A stretch of 64,000 nt of DNA from Epiperipatus broadwayi (GCA_028023455.1 JAQFVV010006341.1:2794001-2858000), one strand, 5' to 3'; positions 24,276-36,158 are shown, numbered from the stretch's first letter. Translations and numbers: made by a program. Notes: a model not told the origin generated them from the letters alone.

Positions 24276-24418
24276 ATAGTGTAACGGGCACATACGCCGT
24301 TACATTATTTTTTTATTATTAAACATGAAATTAAAATAAAAAGTTCGCATTTAAAAACTTCTTTTTTTTTTTAAGACATAAAAATTGAAAATTAATTCTA
24401 TCTTAAATTCGTATATAT

Positions 24419-26132
24419 TGTAACGGCAACCCGACGATCGAAAGGCTTAAACTTCCCTTTTATATAGATATAATGGGGAATTCTTATAATTCAAGATCGC
24501 CCACTTTCCGCTACCGCAAGCAGAGAGAAAATACGGACATAAACGAGTCTATATCCACACTTGACCGAACCTGTATGCTATACGGGTATAGCCCCAGGTT
24601 ATATTTCCCGGTCAACCTTCTCCCGACTGCTGTAAGATTTAACAGAGTTACAGCGCTTGGATAATTATAAATTTAATGGGATCAAATACTGCACCACTAG
24701 CTTCATGTGTTAATTAAGTACTCAAATGCATAATAATTATTTTCCAAACCCTCAGATTATATTATTTTTGGAAGTGGCAAAGAAAGAGACGAAACGGATT
24801 TTACATAAATAAAGGATATTTAATACATTAAATTATAATAAAAGAAACACTCAAAATTATTAACACTCAATATAAAAAACAGATTATGCTATAACACTAC
24901 AAAAAAATAAATAAATACAATAGAAGATTCTATAAATGATTGCAATCTGTGGAAATAACTTATCCCTTTATAATCATTTCAAATATTGAAAGAGTCTAAT
25001 TAATTTCTATCTCATTATATGTGGGATTGGCAATTGCATTAAACTTAAAGGTATGTGCACATAATTATGTAAAATGTCTTATTCATAATTACCTAGGTGA
25101 TAAGGTCTTCGAATAAACTTTGCGTCTTGCTGACCGTCCCGTGGAATTTTTCCACTTCTTTAGTAGGGAAGGGTCGCTCTTCTGTTAGATTTGATTGTTG
25201 GAACTCCTCCGTATTGTGGGCATCAAGGCAAGGCAAAACGAACTATTCGGCAGGCGCTACGTCGGCAGTTGTTACATCGAGACGCGAACCATTATAGCAC
25301 GGAAGTCTGGATCGACCGGCGATCGCGACTGGCCCTTAGCCACACATCCTCGAAACTTCCCTTATGTTATAGTTTGTTTTCATGTTCCCAAATTTAACTT
25401 TCATGTCTGCTTTCTATTATATTTCTCTGCTTCTTATCAGAGCAGTGTCTTCACTGAAGTCTCGACTAATACTGTTTTCCAATTAATTAATTAATGTTCT
25501 TTATTTTTCAAATTCCTTCCTTATCTTGATCTCTTGCGGGGTTTTTTTTATTTCACACCTTTTTACTTTAAAAATGCTTTCAACAACTTATACAAAATTA
25601 CTTTCAATTTGATACAATTTTATAATATATTTTACATTTATTTATCAGTCACTTTCTTTAATAAAATTATTTCATTTTGACATGAAATAAACCTTACTCT
25701 CTTTATTCATACATTCACATATGCATTTCATTTTTCGTCAAAATGTGTCATTTTAAGACCAGATCTTTATCTTTTCGTTGCATTCTAAATTTTACTTATA
25801 TTTTATTTAAACTTCCCAACTATCGTTTTTGTTTTTATATCATTAAGTTTTTATTTTATTTATATTTCATTTCTCATTTTTTTAAATCTTACATTAAACA
25901 CATGATATCGATATTTTTTTTAACCTTAATATTTCTATTCTTTCTAAAATCTGAACTTTGGAGGGTAAAAGATAAGAATCATTTCGATTCTAATTCCCTC
26001 TCTTTTTTACTTAAACATTTCTTTGTTTTGTAATTTTTTTAAACTCACTTTTTTATAAACCAAGCACAATATTTAACATTCTTTCAATGTCAAATATCTA
26101 TATGTGTGACCGCATTATGTGTGATCATCACA
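24419..26132 (+). mobile_element. Nested solo LTR of a second family, 1714 bp
   Basis: It begins TGTAACGGCAACCCGACGAT and ends GTGATCATCACA. ATAT lies on both sides (24415-24418, 26133-26136). Removing it with one ATAT restores TCGTATATATATAAAATC, exactly the sequence of the 3' LTR at about 34110-34130. There are no internal coding domains and no second LTR, so it is best read as a solo LTR left by recombination. Parts are clearly richer in GC (about 25195-25345). A TATATAGA lies at about 24460. Confidence 0.86.
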
Positions 26133-26436
26133 ATATATAAAATCACACAGATGAGAAATTAAAAAAAAGAAACTTTATTAAAAAAAAAGAAAAAGTATTT
26201 TAAAACTAAATTGTCAGTAAAGATTTAAAGATAAAAATGTATCTAAGTTTGTACAAAACAAATTAATTAATGTTATTGAAAGAATGGAAATGATTGTTTT
26301 AATTAGTTAAATTAAGCTAGCCCTTGGGCATTTAAATGTATAAGCAACGGTCAGATAGGAAAACAATAGAAACTAATGGCAAATGAAAGAAATCCATCAG
26401 GAAATCGGACCTCAACGGAAGAATCATCATCATCGA

Positions 26437-26476
26437 TGACGTAATGCCCATTGGATCCGAAAGTTACATATAAAAG
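26437..26476 (+). promoter_or_regulatory. LTR promoter: CRE-like site plus TATA box (5' LTR)
   Basis: TGACGTAA at 26437-26444, an ATF/CREB-type site, and TATAAAAG at 26469-26476 are 32 bp apart start to start. The same pair with the same spacing occurs in the 3' LTR (34420, 34452) and the solo LTR (40212, 40244). Confidence 0.6.
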
Positions 26477-28163
26477 AAAAAGTTTGGAAATAAAAATTTT
26501 TAGTTGAGTGAAGAAAATTTAAAAGAAGATGGAGACGTGTTAAGTTGGAGAGTTGGAGGTGAAGGGATTGAAAGACGCACTTTCAATTCCTTCAGTGGTT
26601 ATAAAAAAAAAAGAAAAGAAATGAAACATCGTTTTTTTTTTCTATATTGAGGACCATAGGATCATCGGGGGATTTAACGCTGGATTCCAAATGGCAAACA
26701 ACGGATAAAGAGGAACGTTTTAAAAATCATAAGAATTTTATGAACATTTTGAAAACACTAAGAACTTTAAAATATAAACTTTCCCAATATTTAATTTATA
26801 GAAATAGAATCCTATCTGACCAACTTAATTTATTAATAAGTAATTTTATTTGATGTATTTCTTTTTTAAAATCATTTCCATTTTTTTTTTTTTCTTTTAA
26901 GTTTTATTATAATTTTTGTTTCTCGTTAAACTAAATTATATAAATGTTAAACTTAAGTCGGGTGTGAATGGCTATATAGATTTGTAAAGTTTTATTAGAG
27001 GAGGGTAATCTTAGGTTATTCATTTCGTAGTTGAATTGGGTCAATGGATTGGATATATTGGTGTAATTAGTAGATGTAGTACGAGGTTTGCTACGTGCAG
27101 AATTGAATTATATGCCACACAACCCCCTTTGCCTATAGAATGCGATCGTAAGTCAGCAAAAATGACCGCAGTCTTTTCCTATGGAGTTTTTTTTTATTGC
27201 TCTTCTCGTCAGAGTCAATTTCTTCTCTTAACCCTGCTGCTCAGATGTACATTCCTGACAGTATGGTATGTCGTGTTGTCGTATTCGTATTACATTGAAT
27301 ACATCAATATATCAGATGGATTGACGTTGGTTTAGCTACGAGCTTTTGGCCTAAGGTTAAATAAGGGATAGAATATTTTCTTTTCAAATGCAAATCTATG
27401 TAGTCTATTCATACTTGACACTAAATAAAAATGTATTAAATTTAAGTTGGGTATAGACGCTTGCATGGATTTGTTATCAGTTAATTATGTTTTGGTTTTC
27501 ATATTTGATCAAAATATATAGACATTCGGTAAATAATGATACCTTATGGTGAGTATCTAAAATGTATTTATTCGGATGTCTTTTAAGTTATTGGTGTCAA
27601 TGCGGCATCTTATGATGAATGCCATTGGGTTTCTTATAAATTTCCCTTTGCTTTTCATCAATGACTTTATATTTTGATCATTTATGTTTATTTTGAAATG
27701 TTTTTAACTGTGTAGTCTATGTAACCGATCTATACTCAACATTTATAAAACAAACTTTTATAAATCCATCTGTGTGAATTTATAAAAATTAAAATGTAAA
27801 TTAAAATCTAAAATAAAAGTTAAAAATGTAGTTAAATGCTAAAGTAAACATACTAAAATAATAATGCTAAATTTTATATATATGTGCGTAAATAAATGTT
27901 ATTTGTGTTAATTACTGGCAATGGCTTATTTTATTTTTTTTTAAAAAATATTCTTAGATAAGAATTTATAAAATATAAATCTCTGCTCTACTCCATGAGC
28001 TAGTGACATTGGGCTAACGGTCGAAATTGAAAATATTTAAAATAAAAAATTTTTTTTTTTAAACTTACGTATGCCTACTATATAAATTTTCTAGGTTCGA
28101 AGTAACCTAATGGCGCCTTCATAGTGCAGATACATTAAGACATTCTCTCCGTACTGTTATAAT

Positions 28164-28181
28164 TGGTGCCCAACGTGGGGC
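28164..28181 (+). other. Primer-binding site, tRNA-Lys type
   Basis: TGGTGCCCAACGTGGGGC lies 2 bp after the 5' LTR. It differs at one position (T for C at base 4) from the PBS complementary to the 3' end of tRNA-Lys1,2 as used by several retroviruses and LTR elements. It fixes the element's orientation as plus. Confidence 0.85.
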
Positions 28182-28393
28182 CCAATCTTTAATAAACCAC
28201 GAGGACCCTGAGTAAATTTCTTTTTTCAAAATGAAATATTTTTATCTGTTTACATAAAGTCGTATACTTTGAATCTTATGAAAATGTTGCCAGAAAGAAA
28301 TTGCACGTATATTAAACACGAGAAAGTATTAATAATTTTAAATTGTGTTTTTTGTTAAAAAGAAAGTCAAAAGGTTGCAATTAATGTTTTTTT

Positions 28394-28441
28394 GGTTCTC
28401 ATCTGATCCTTCGTGTCAGCCACTAAAGGCGCGATTTCTAA
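28394..28441. repeat. Subterminal inverted repeat, left arm
   Basis: CATCTGATCCTTCGTGTCAG and CCACTAAAGGCGCGATTTCTA are the inverted complement, with few mismatches, of 33427-33474 near the other end of the LTR element's internal region. Confidence 0.78.
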
Positions 28442-28499
28442 CCCAAAAACACATTAATATAACGTTCCTGGGCTAGCGAGTCTCTATTAATATTGACTT

Positions 28500-30003
28500 C
28501 TTTTTTTTTGTTTGTTTACAAAGTTTACTTTCTTTCGTTTCTGAATTATTTTTCCCAAATAATATTTTTGACGATGGGATAATAATAGTTGTTTTTTTAA
28601 TTTTTTTTTTTACCAAAGGGTCTTTTTTGGTTTGTGTTCAAATAGTAATTTCTGTTTTTTTTAAATAGTATTACTGTTTTTGTAAAATTGGATTGACAAA
28701 ATTCAAGAGAGAACGGTTTTTTTTGATGGATCTTTAAATAATAATTTACGTTACTTTGATAGGTTTACATTTGATTGCCGACAACAATTAGTGGGAGGTT
28801 TTTTGTGTACGATTAAATAATAATTTACGTTACTTTGATAGATTTACATTTGATTGCCGACAACAATTATTGGGAGAAGTGTTGTTTTTTTTTTCGCGCG
28901 TGTGTGTGTATGTTTAAATAAAAATTAAAACCTTTACTTTTATTGGTTTACATTTGATTGACGACCAATTTGACTTCCTTTCGTTTATAAATTATGGTTT
29001 TGGTTCTACAAATAAATATTTTTGACAATGGGACAATAATAGTTGTTGTTTGCTTAATTTTTATTGACAAGAGCGGGTGTTTTTTGGTGTAGATTCAAAT
29101 AGTAATTTGGGTTACGTTTAAATAATAAGTTGCGGTCTTACTTTGATTGGTTTACATTTGATTGCTGACACTAATTATTGGGAGGGTTTTTTTATGTGTA
29201 CGATTGTAGACAACAGTTATTGGGAGAAAGGGTGTAACCGTTTAAAGAATAGTAGTTTACATTACTTTTAGTGGTGGTGTACATTTGACTGCTGACAATA
29301 ATTAGTGAGAGAAGTGGGTGTTTTTGTGTGATGATTAAATATTAATTTACCTTCCTTTTATTTTACATTTGATTGCCGACAACAATTATTGGGAGCTAAA
29401 GGGGTTGTTTTTTTTGTATATGTGTAAATCAAAATTGAAGTTACTTTTATCGGTTATATCTGATTGACAACGGGTTTGACTTTTTTTTTTTTCGTTTATA
29501 AATTACTTTTGATAGTGGGATAATAATCGTTGTTGTGGTTTCTTTCATTTTTATTGACGAGAGTGGGTCTTGTTTTGGTGTATGTTCAAATAGTAATTTG
29601 GGTTACATTTAAAAAATAATCAGTTTACCTTATTTTTAGTGCTTTACATTTGATTGCCGACAACAATTAGTGGAAGGGGTGTTTTTGTTTATGATTAAAG
29701 AATAATTGTACGTTCCTTTTATTTTTTACATTTGATTGTTGACAACAATTATTGGGAGAAAGGGTTTTGCATTTTTTTTTTTTGTTTGTGTGTATGTTTA
29801 AATCAAAATTTAAGTTACTTTTATCGGTTACCATTTGATTGAAAACCGATTTGACTTTCTATTTTTTTCGTTTATAAATTATTTGGGTTTTCCCAAATAA
29901 TATTCGATTTGATAATGGGACAATAATAGTCTAGGTTTCTTTAATTATGATTGACAAGAGCGGGTCTTTTTCGGTAAACGTTCAAATAGTAATTTGGGTT
30001 ATT
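28500..30003 (+). repeat. Internal repeat array of the LTR element, left part
   Basis: A compound unit repeats: a GATGGGATAATAATAGTTG block (about 28573, 29029, 29516, 29915), then AATTTGGGTTAC, then one or more copies of TTTACATTTGATTGCCGACA followed by ACAATTATTGGGAG (for example 28773, 28852, 29375, 29653). The long period is 400-490 bp, with the short sub-unit locally doubled at ~79 bp. The array is cut by the TTAA element and resumes at 32386. No coding frame. Confidence 0.82.
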
Positions 30004-32385
30004 TTAACCCCTTGTGACCTGAACGGCCATTTTGAATTCACAGAAAAAATTACAGGACATACAATTTTAAATGAAATGTCTAATTTATTACAATAAATAA
30101 CAAATATATATACATTTTTAGAAAGTGCAAATATGAAAGAATGTAATGAAGCTGATAAAATAGTCATTACCACAAAAAAATAATTAAAGAAAGGAGATTT
30201 TTCACATTTTATATATCTTTATTTTTACATTGGTTCACAAACTCTCAATTTTGAAAGATATAGCCTAAAATGACAATTTCATACACACGCTCTTCCGATC
30301 ACATTCGTCATAAAATGCAGAAAAAAATAATATATAACATGACCTACCTGAGTTACAGATTGTTGGTGTAATGTGGCAAAAGGTGACCATTTCAATTTCT
30401 TTTTTCTGCTTGACACTCTATGTGTTCTATTTTTGCAAGCAGTTGTTTTTCTAGGCCCTCTATGCGGGATATCTATTAGAAATGCAAGGTTTTAGTGAGG
30501 ATCAAAAAAATAACAGTAATAACTTTAGTAAATTCTAAGTTATGGGGGTAAAAAATAATGACTATATTATTGAAAAATCAGGGGTGGGGCGAGATAAATT
30601 ATGCATTATTTCATGGCAGATCATAATTGCCAAATATGCAAATAAATAATTTAAAAATTTGTTTCTAAAATAAAATGAATAACAACATAGTAAATAAAAT
30701 AAAATAAATAATCAAAAGGAATTACAAGCAATTATTATATATGAGTGGGAGATGATGATGACTGTTGATTCAGCATTGTGAGGTATTTATTTTTTTCACC
30801 TTGTTAGTTTCACAGAACAGAGTGGATAGTTTGAAGACAGTTTGCAAATTGTTGAAAATATAAATGCATGAGCAAAATCAATTTCAAAATAACTGATGAT
30901 GATGATGTGGAGCAACTGGTAAGGGTGAGCTAAATTATGCATTATTACATAGCAAACCATAATAGTAAAGTATGCTATCAAATAAATAAAAAGTTATCTG
31001 CAAAGTATGCTATAAAATGAATAAAAAGTTATCTACAATGAAATGAATAAAAACGTAGTAAATTCTAAGTTATGCATGTAAAAAATAATTACTACATTAT
31101 TGGAATATCATGAGGGTAAGAGTGAGCTAAATTATGCATTATTACATAGCAAACCATAATAGCAAAATATGCTATCAAATAAATAAAAAGTTATCTATAA
31201 TGAAACGAATAAAAATGTAGTAAATTCTAAGTTATGCATGTAAAAAATAATTACTACATTATTGGAATATCATGAGGGTAAGAGTGAGCTAAATTATGCA
31301 TTATTACATAGCAAACCATAATAGCAAAGTATGCTATCAAATGAATAAAAAGTTATCTACAAAGTATGCTATAAAATGAATAAAAAGTTATCTACAATGA
31401 AATGAATAAAAACGTAGTAAATTCTAAGTTATGCATGTAAAAAATAATTACTACATTATTGGAATATCATGAGGGTAAGAGTGAGCTAAATTATGCATTA
31501 TTACATAGCAAACCATAATAGCAAAGTATGCTATCAAATAAATAAAAAGTTATCTATAATGAAACGAATAAAAATGTAGTAAATTCTAAGTTATGCATGT
31601 AAAAAATAATTACTACATTATTGGAATATCATGAGGGTAAGAGTGAGCTAAATTATGCATTATTACATAGCAAACCATAATAGCAAAGTATGCTATCAAA
31701 TGAATAAAAAGTTATCTGCAAAGTATGCTATAAAATGAATAAAAAGTTATCTACAATGAAATGAATAAAAACGTAGTAAATTCTAAGTTATGCATGTAAA
31801 AAATAATTACTACATTATTGGAATATCATGAGGGTAAGAGTGAGTTAAATTATGCATTATTATATAGCAAACCATAATAGCAAAGTATGCTATGAAATGA
31901 ATAAAAACTTATCTACAATGAAATGTATAAAAACAGTAAATAAAATAAAATAAATAACCCAAAGGAATTACAAGCAATTATTATATATTAGTGGGAGATG
32001 ATGATGATGAATGTTGAATACTTACAGGTAATGGGGAATACGAAACCTCAAAATCAAACACATCAACAGAAAAGTTCGTTATAAACGTAATTACGTTTAG
32101 CGGCGAAAATAATTGTTTTCTCCGTATATTTTTTTTATCGGTTGATAAAATCTAGAAAGATAAAAAAAATTACAAAATTTTAATAATGTACTTTACAAAA
32201 ATTGCTATAAAAAATCTAATTTTCATCGCACAGAAAAATTTTTTAGACGTACAAAAAGATAGAAAAATGGCGGAGAGAAAGAAAAAAAAAGCGTAACTGT
32301 GACGTATACGGTTTGCACGCTATTGCGGTCGAAATTGTAAACTTTTTTTAATGCGTAAACAGGCGGTTTTCGGTCTCAAAGTTAA
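30004..32385. mobile_element. TTAA-flanked (piggyBac-type) non-autonomous element
   Basis: TTAA sits at both junctions (30004-30007, 32382-32385). The ends, left CCCCTTGTGACCTGAACGGC and right (complement) CTTTGAGACCGAAAACCGCC, are imperfect inverted repeats. Removing 30008-32385 rejoins GTAATTTGGGTTAT with TTTACTGTCTTACTTTGATT, which matches the uninterrupted repeat unit at about 29105-29150, so the boundaries are confirmed by an empty-site paralogue. There is no transposase; the 2.4-kb body is mostly the satellite at 30.5-32.0 kb. Confidence 0.85.
30488..32010. repeat. Higher-order satellite, alternating 197/162-bp units
   Basis: The anchor GAGCTAAATTATGCATTA occurs at 30927, 31124, 31286, 31483 and 31645, and as GAGTTAAATTATGC at 31842. 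Spacings are 197, 162, 197, 162, 197, so the true period is a 359-bp dimer. The long unit has an extra 35-bp block, a second AAAGTATGCTATAAAATGAA. The array is bracketed by a direct repeat, AGGAATTACAAGCAATTATT and following bases, at about 30718 and 31965. A degenerate unit lies at 30510-30690. Confidence 0.92.
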
Positions 32386-32660
32386 ACTAATAATTTACTG
32401 TCTTACTTTGATTGCCAACGATAATTAGTGGGAGGGTTTTTTGTTTTTTTTCTATACAATTAAAGAATAATTGACGTTTCTTTTATTTGACCGTTTGATT
32501 GCCGACGACAACAATTATTGGGAGAAGAGGGGTTTTTGGGGCTATGTTTAAATAAAAATTTTAGTTACTTCTTTTATTTTACATTTGATTGCCGATGACA
32601 ACAATTATCGGGAGAAGAAGGTATGTACGTTTAAATAAAAATTGAAGTTACTTCTTTTAT
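32386..32660 (+). repeat. Internal repeat array of the LTR element, right part
   Basis: Continues the array cut by the TTAA element: TTGCCAACGATAATTAGTGG at about 32410, then GATTGCCGACGACAACAATT at about 32490 and a similar unit at about 32588. Confidence 0.78.
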
Positions 32661-33246
32661 TTTTGACATTTGACGAAGGCTATTTAGAATCCCTCAAACA
32701 AGCTTGCCTTTACAAAGTGAACATTTTGCGTAGGCAGTTTTTTTTTGATCTCAAATCTGCATATATTTTCCGACAATCCAATCTTTTCTTTCAGCAGCAG
32801 GATGTTTTTTTCTTTTTTTCTGCTGTAGAAATATTCCAGCGCCGGCTTCCGTGTCTGGAAATTCCCATCTTTTCAAGTTTTCTGTTGTGGGAATTAGCCA
32901 TTCTTTTTATCTCAGAAAATTTCTCGTAAAACATGACTCAAAGCGTGATTTTTAAAATTTTACGCAACCCCACCCTAATCTACATTTAGGAGAAATACAA
33001 ATATATGAGGAACAATCACGATACTGTTAAAATTGATAAAATATAACAGTACATAAATTTGTCTTAAAAAAAGGCACCAATGAAAATTTAAATAATTTTG
33101 ACACAATCAAATTAACACACCCTCGTACGATATTGTTACATAAAATACATAACACAGCATTACCATATAGTATGTGACACAAACAACTATGGAATTTTCC
33201 TGTGCTTTTAGCATCGGAAAAAGCCACACCATTAGCCGCTAAGCCA

Positions 33247-33385
33247 AGTTAACACTCTTTCTAGGTTTTATCATAGAAAGAAGACTTAACTCTGAGTTAA
33301 CACTCTACCTTTTAGCGTAGAAAGTAGACTTAACTCCGAGTTAACAATCTTTCTAGGATTTATTTTAGAAAGAATGCTTAAAGGC
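33247..33385. repeat. Three-copy ~46-bp tandem repeat
   Basis: GTTAACACTCTTTCTAGG and its variants at about 33248, 33295 and 33341, each followed by TAGAAAG(A/T)AGACTTAACTC. Each unit is internally palindromic (CTTTCTA...TAGAAAG). Confidence 0.83.
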
Positions 33386-33426
33386 TTGGGTGCAGCCACG
33401 GAACTGGCATATTTCTAGAAATTTAG

Positions 33427-33474
33427 CTAGAAATAGCGCCTCCAGTGGCTGACACGTTGGATCAGATGACAAAC
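33427..33474. repeat. Subterminal inverted repeat, right arm
   Basis: TAGAAATAGCGCCTCCAGTG and GCTGACACGTTGGATCAGATG pair with 28394-28441. Confidence 0.78.
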
Positions 33475-33981
33475 GTTTTTTTTTTTTGTTAATATATATT
33501 ATGCTTTAATGTGTATAGGCGCGCACGGCCACGTAAGTTTATGATTGAAATGTAGTATCTTACGATGAGTACCTTTTGGAATTACTTCAGTGTAATCCTA
33601 TATTTGCATTTCAATCAATCATAAATAATTTCATGGTATTTATAATTGTGCTGCAAATATACACATATAAACTCATTATTTCTTAAAACATATTTACTTC
33701 AATGCAACCTTCTTAAATAAAAAAATTTATATAATTCGCTTGTCGTGCCGTTTGTTAAAAAATAAAATGTATAAAAAATAGAACTTTTGGGGGAGGGGGT
33801 GTAAACGTAGATGGTTCTTAGGAAAACGATGGTCAACATTTTTCTTTTTTGTATATAGTCTTTTTGTAAAATTACTAACCGAATGTTTTTGTAAATGTCT
33901 TCGTTAATCGTGTACCGTAATGACTAACCCTGAGTAAAATATTTTTTTTTTGTTCATTTTTTTAAAGCAAGTTTACTGATA

Positions 33982-36154
33982 TGTAACGGGCATATACGCC
34001 GTTACATTATTTTTTTTTATTAAACATGAAATTAAAATAAAAAGTTTGCATTTAAAAACTTCTTTTTTGTTAAGACATAAAAATTGAAAATTAATTCTAT
34101 CTTAATCTCGTATATATATAAAATCGCACAGATGAGAAATTAAAAAAAAGAAACTTTATTAAAAAAAAAAGAAAAAGTATTTTAAAACTAAATTGTCAGT
34201 AAAGATTTAAAGATAAAAATATATCTAAATTTGTACAAAACAAATTAATTAATGTTATTGAAAAAATGGAAATGAATGTTTTAATTAGTTAAATGTAAGC
34301 TAGCCCTTGGGCATTTAAATGTATAAGCAGCGGTCAGATAGGAAAACAATAGAAACTAATGGCAAATGAAAGAAATCCATCAGGAAATCGGACCTCAATG
34401 AAAGGATCATCATCATCGATGACGTAATGTCCATTGAATCCGAAAGTTACATATAAAAGAAAAGTTTGGAAATAAAATTTTTAGTTGAGTGAAGAAAATT
34501 TAAAAGAAGACAGAGATGTGTTAAGTCGGAGAGTTGGAGGTGAAGGGATTGAAAGATGCACTTTCAATTCCTTCAGTGGTTATAAAAAAAAAGAAAAGAA
34601 ATGAAACATCGTTTTTTTTTTCTATATTTATGACCACAGGATCATCGGGGGATTTAACGCTGGATTCCAAACGGCAAGCAACAGATAAAGAGGAACATTT
34701 TATAAATCATAAGAACTTTATGAACATTTTGAAAACACTAAGAACTCTAAAATATAAATTTTCCCAATATTTAATTTATAGAAATAGAATCCTATCTGAC
34801 CAACTTAATTTATTAATAAGTAATTTTATTTGATGTATTTCTTTTTTAAAATCATTTCCATTTATTTTTTTTTTTTTTTGTTCTTTTAAGTTTTATTATG
34901 ATTTTTGTTTTTCGTTAAACTAAATTATATAAATGTTAAACTTAAGTCGGGCGTGAATGGCTATATAGATTTGTAAAGTTTTATTAGGGGAGGGTAATCT
35001 TAGGTTATTCGTTTCGTAGTTGAATTGGGTCAATGGATTGGATATATTGGTGCAATTAGTAGATGTAGTACGAGGTTCGCTACGTGCAGAATTGAATTAT
35101 ACGCCGCACAACCCCTTTTGCCTATGGAACGCGATCGTAAGTCGGCAAAAATGACTGCAGTCCTTTCCTATGGAGTTTTTTTTTTATTGCTCTTCTTGTC
35201 AGATAGATGTAGTATTCCTATCTGGATGAGAGTCAATTTCTTCTCTTAACCCTGCTGCTCAGATGTACATTCCTGACAGTATGGTATGTCGTATTCGTAT
35301 TACATTGAATACATCGATATATCAGATGGATTGATGTTGGTTTAGCTACGAGCTTTTTGCCTAACCTTAAATAAGGGATAGAATATTTTCTTTTCAAATG
35401 CAAATCTATGTAGTCTATTCATACTCGACACTCTAAATAAAAATGTATTAAATTTAAGTTGGGTATAGACGCTTGCATGGATTCGTTATCGATTAATTAT
35501 GTTTTGGTTTTCATATTTGATCAAAATATATAGACATTCAGTAAATAATGATACCTTACGATGAGTATCTAAAATGTATTTATTCGAATGTCTTTTAAGT
35601 TATTGGTGTCAATGCGGCATCTTATAATGAATGCCATTGGGTTTCTTATAAATTTCCATCAATGACTTTATATTTTGATCGTTTATGTTTATTTTGAAAT
35701 GTTTTTAACCATGTAATCTATGTAACCGATCTATACTCAACATTTATAAAACAAACTTTTATAAATCCATCTGTGCGAACTTATAAAAATTAAAATGTAA
35801 ATTAAAATCTAAAATAAAAGTTAAAAATACATACTAAAAATAATAATGCTAAATTTTATATATATGTGCGTAAATAAATGTTATTTGTGTGTTAATTACT
35901 GGCAGTGGCTTATTTTTTTTTTTTTTAAAAAAATATTCATAGGTAAGAATTTATAAAATATAAATCTCTGCTCCACTCCATGAGCTACTGACATTGGGCT
36001 AACGGTTGAAATTCAAAATATTTAAAATAAAAAAAAAATTTTTTTTTTTTTAACGTTACGTATCTGCCTACTATATAAATTTTCTAGGTTCGAAGTAGCT
36101 TAGTGGCGCCCTCGTAGTGCAGATACGTTAAGACATTCTCTCCGTACCGTTATA
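33982..36154 (+). repeat. 3' LTR, 2173 bp, uninterrupted
   Basis: It starts TGTAACGGGCATATACGCCG and ends CCGTACCGTTATA, followed by the ATAG duplication. It carries the CRE-like and TATA boxes at 34420 and 34452. Its short open frames at 34534-34833 and 35025-35249 mirror those of the 5' LTR and have no recognised relatives. Confidence 0.9.
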
Positions 36155-36158
36155 ATAG

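Larger units (their letters stand above)
24280..28161 (+). repeat. 5' LTR (interrupted by a nested solo LTR)
   Basis: It starts TGTAACGGGCACATACGCCG and ends GTACTGTTATA. Removing the nested insertion and one 4-bp duplication leaves about 2164 bp, against 2173 bp for the 3' LTR. The two LTRs differ mainly by scattered substitutions and small indels. Both retain the same short frames (for example the GSSGDLTLDSK stretch near 26660 and 34640), but the solo LTR at 39.8 kb does not keep these frames, so they are not judged to be genes. Confidence 0.9.
24276..36158 (+). mobile_element. 11.9-kb coding-free LTR retroelement (LARD-like)
   Basis: Two LTRs of the same family (24280-28161 and 33982-36154) start TGTAACGGGCA and end CCGTTATA/CTGTTATA. 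The outermost 4 bases are ATAG on both sides (24276-24279 and 36155-36158), the target duplication. A primer-binding site follows the 5' LTR. The internal 5.8 kb has no gag, protease, RT or integrase frame, only repeat arrays and a nested TTAA element. Such large non-autonomous LTR elements are called LARDs and are mobilised in trans. No clear polypurine tract lies next to the 3' LTR; the nearest, GGGGGAGGGGG at about 33790, is ~190 bp upstream. It lies in the intron between exons D and E. Confidence 0.9.

Noticed and set aside
24473-25494. Short frames in the nested solo LTR
   Set aside because: Overlapping frames on one strand in a GC-richer LTR segment, with no domain resemblance.
26647-27335. 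Open frames in the 5' LTR, with similar ones in the 3' LTR at 34534-35249
   Set aside because: They are alike only because the LTRs are recent copies; the older solo LTR at 39.8 kb does not keep the frames.
30488-32010. CRISPR-like array
   Set aside because: Units are 162-197 bp with no unique spacers; it is a eukaryotic satellite.
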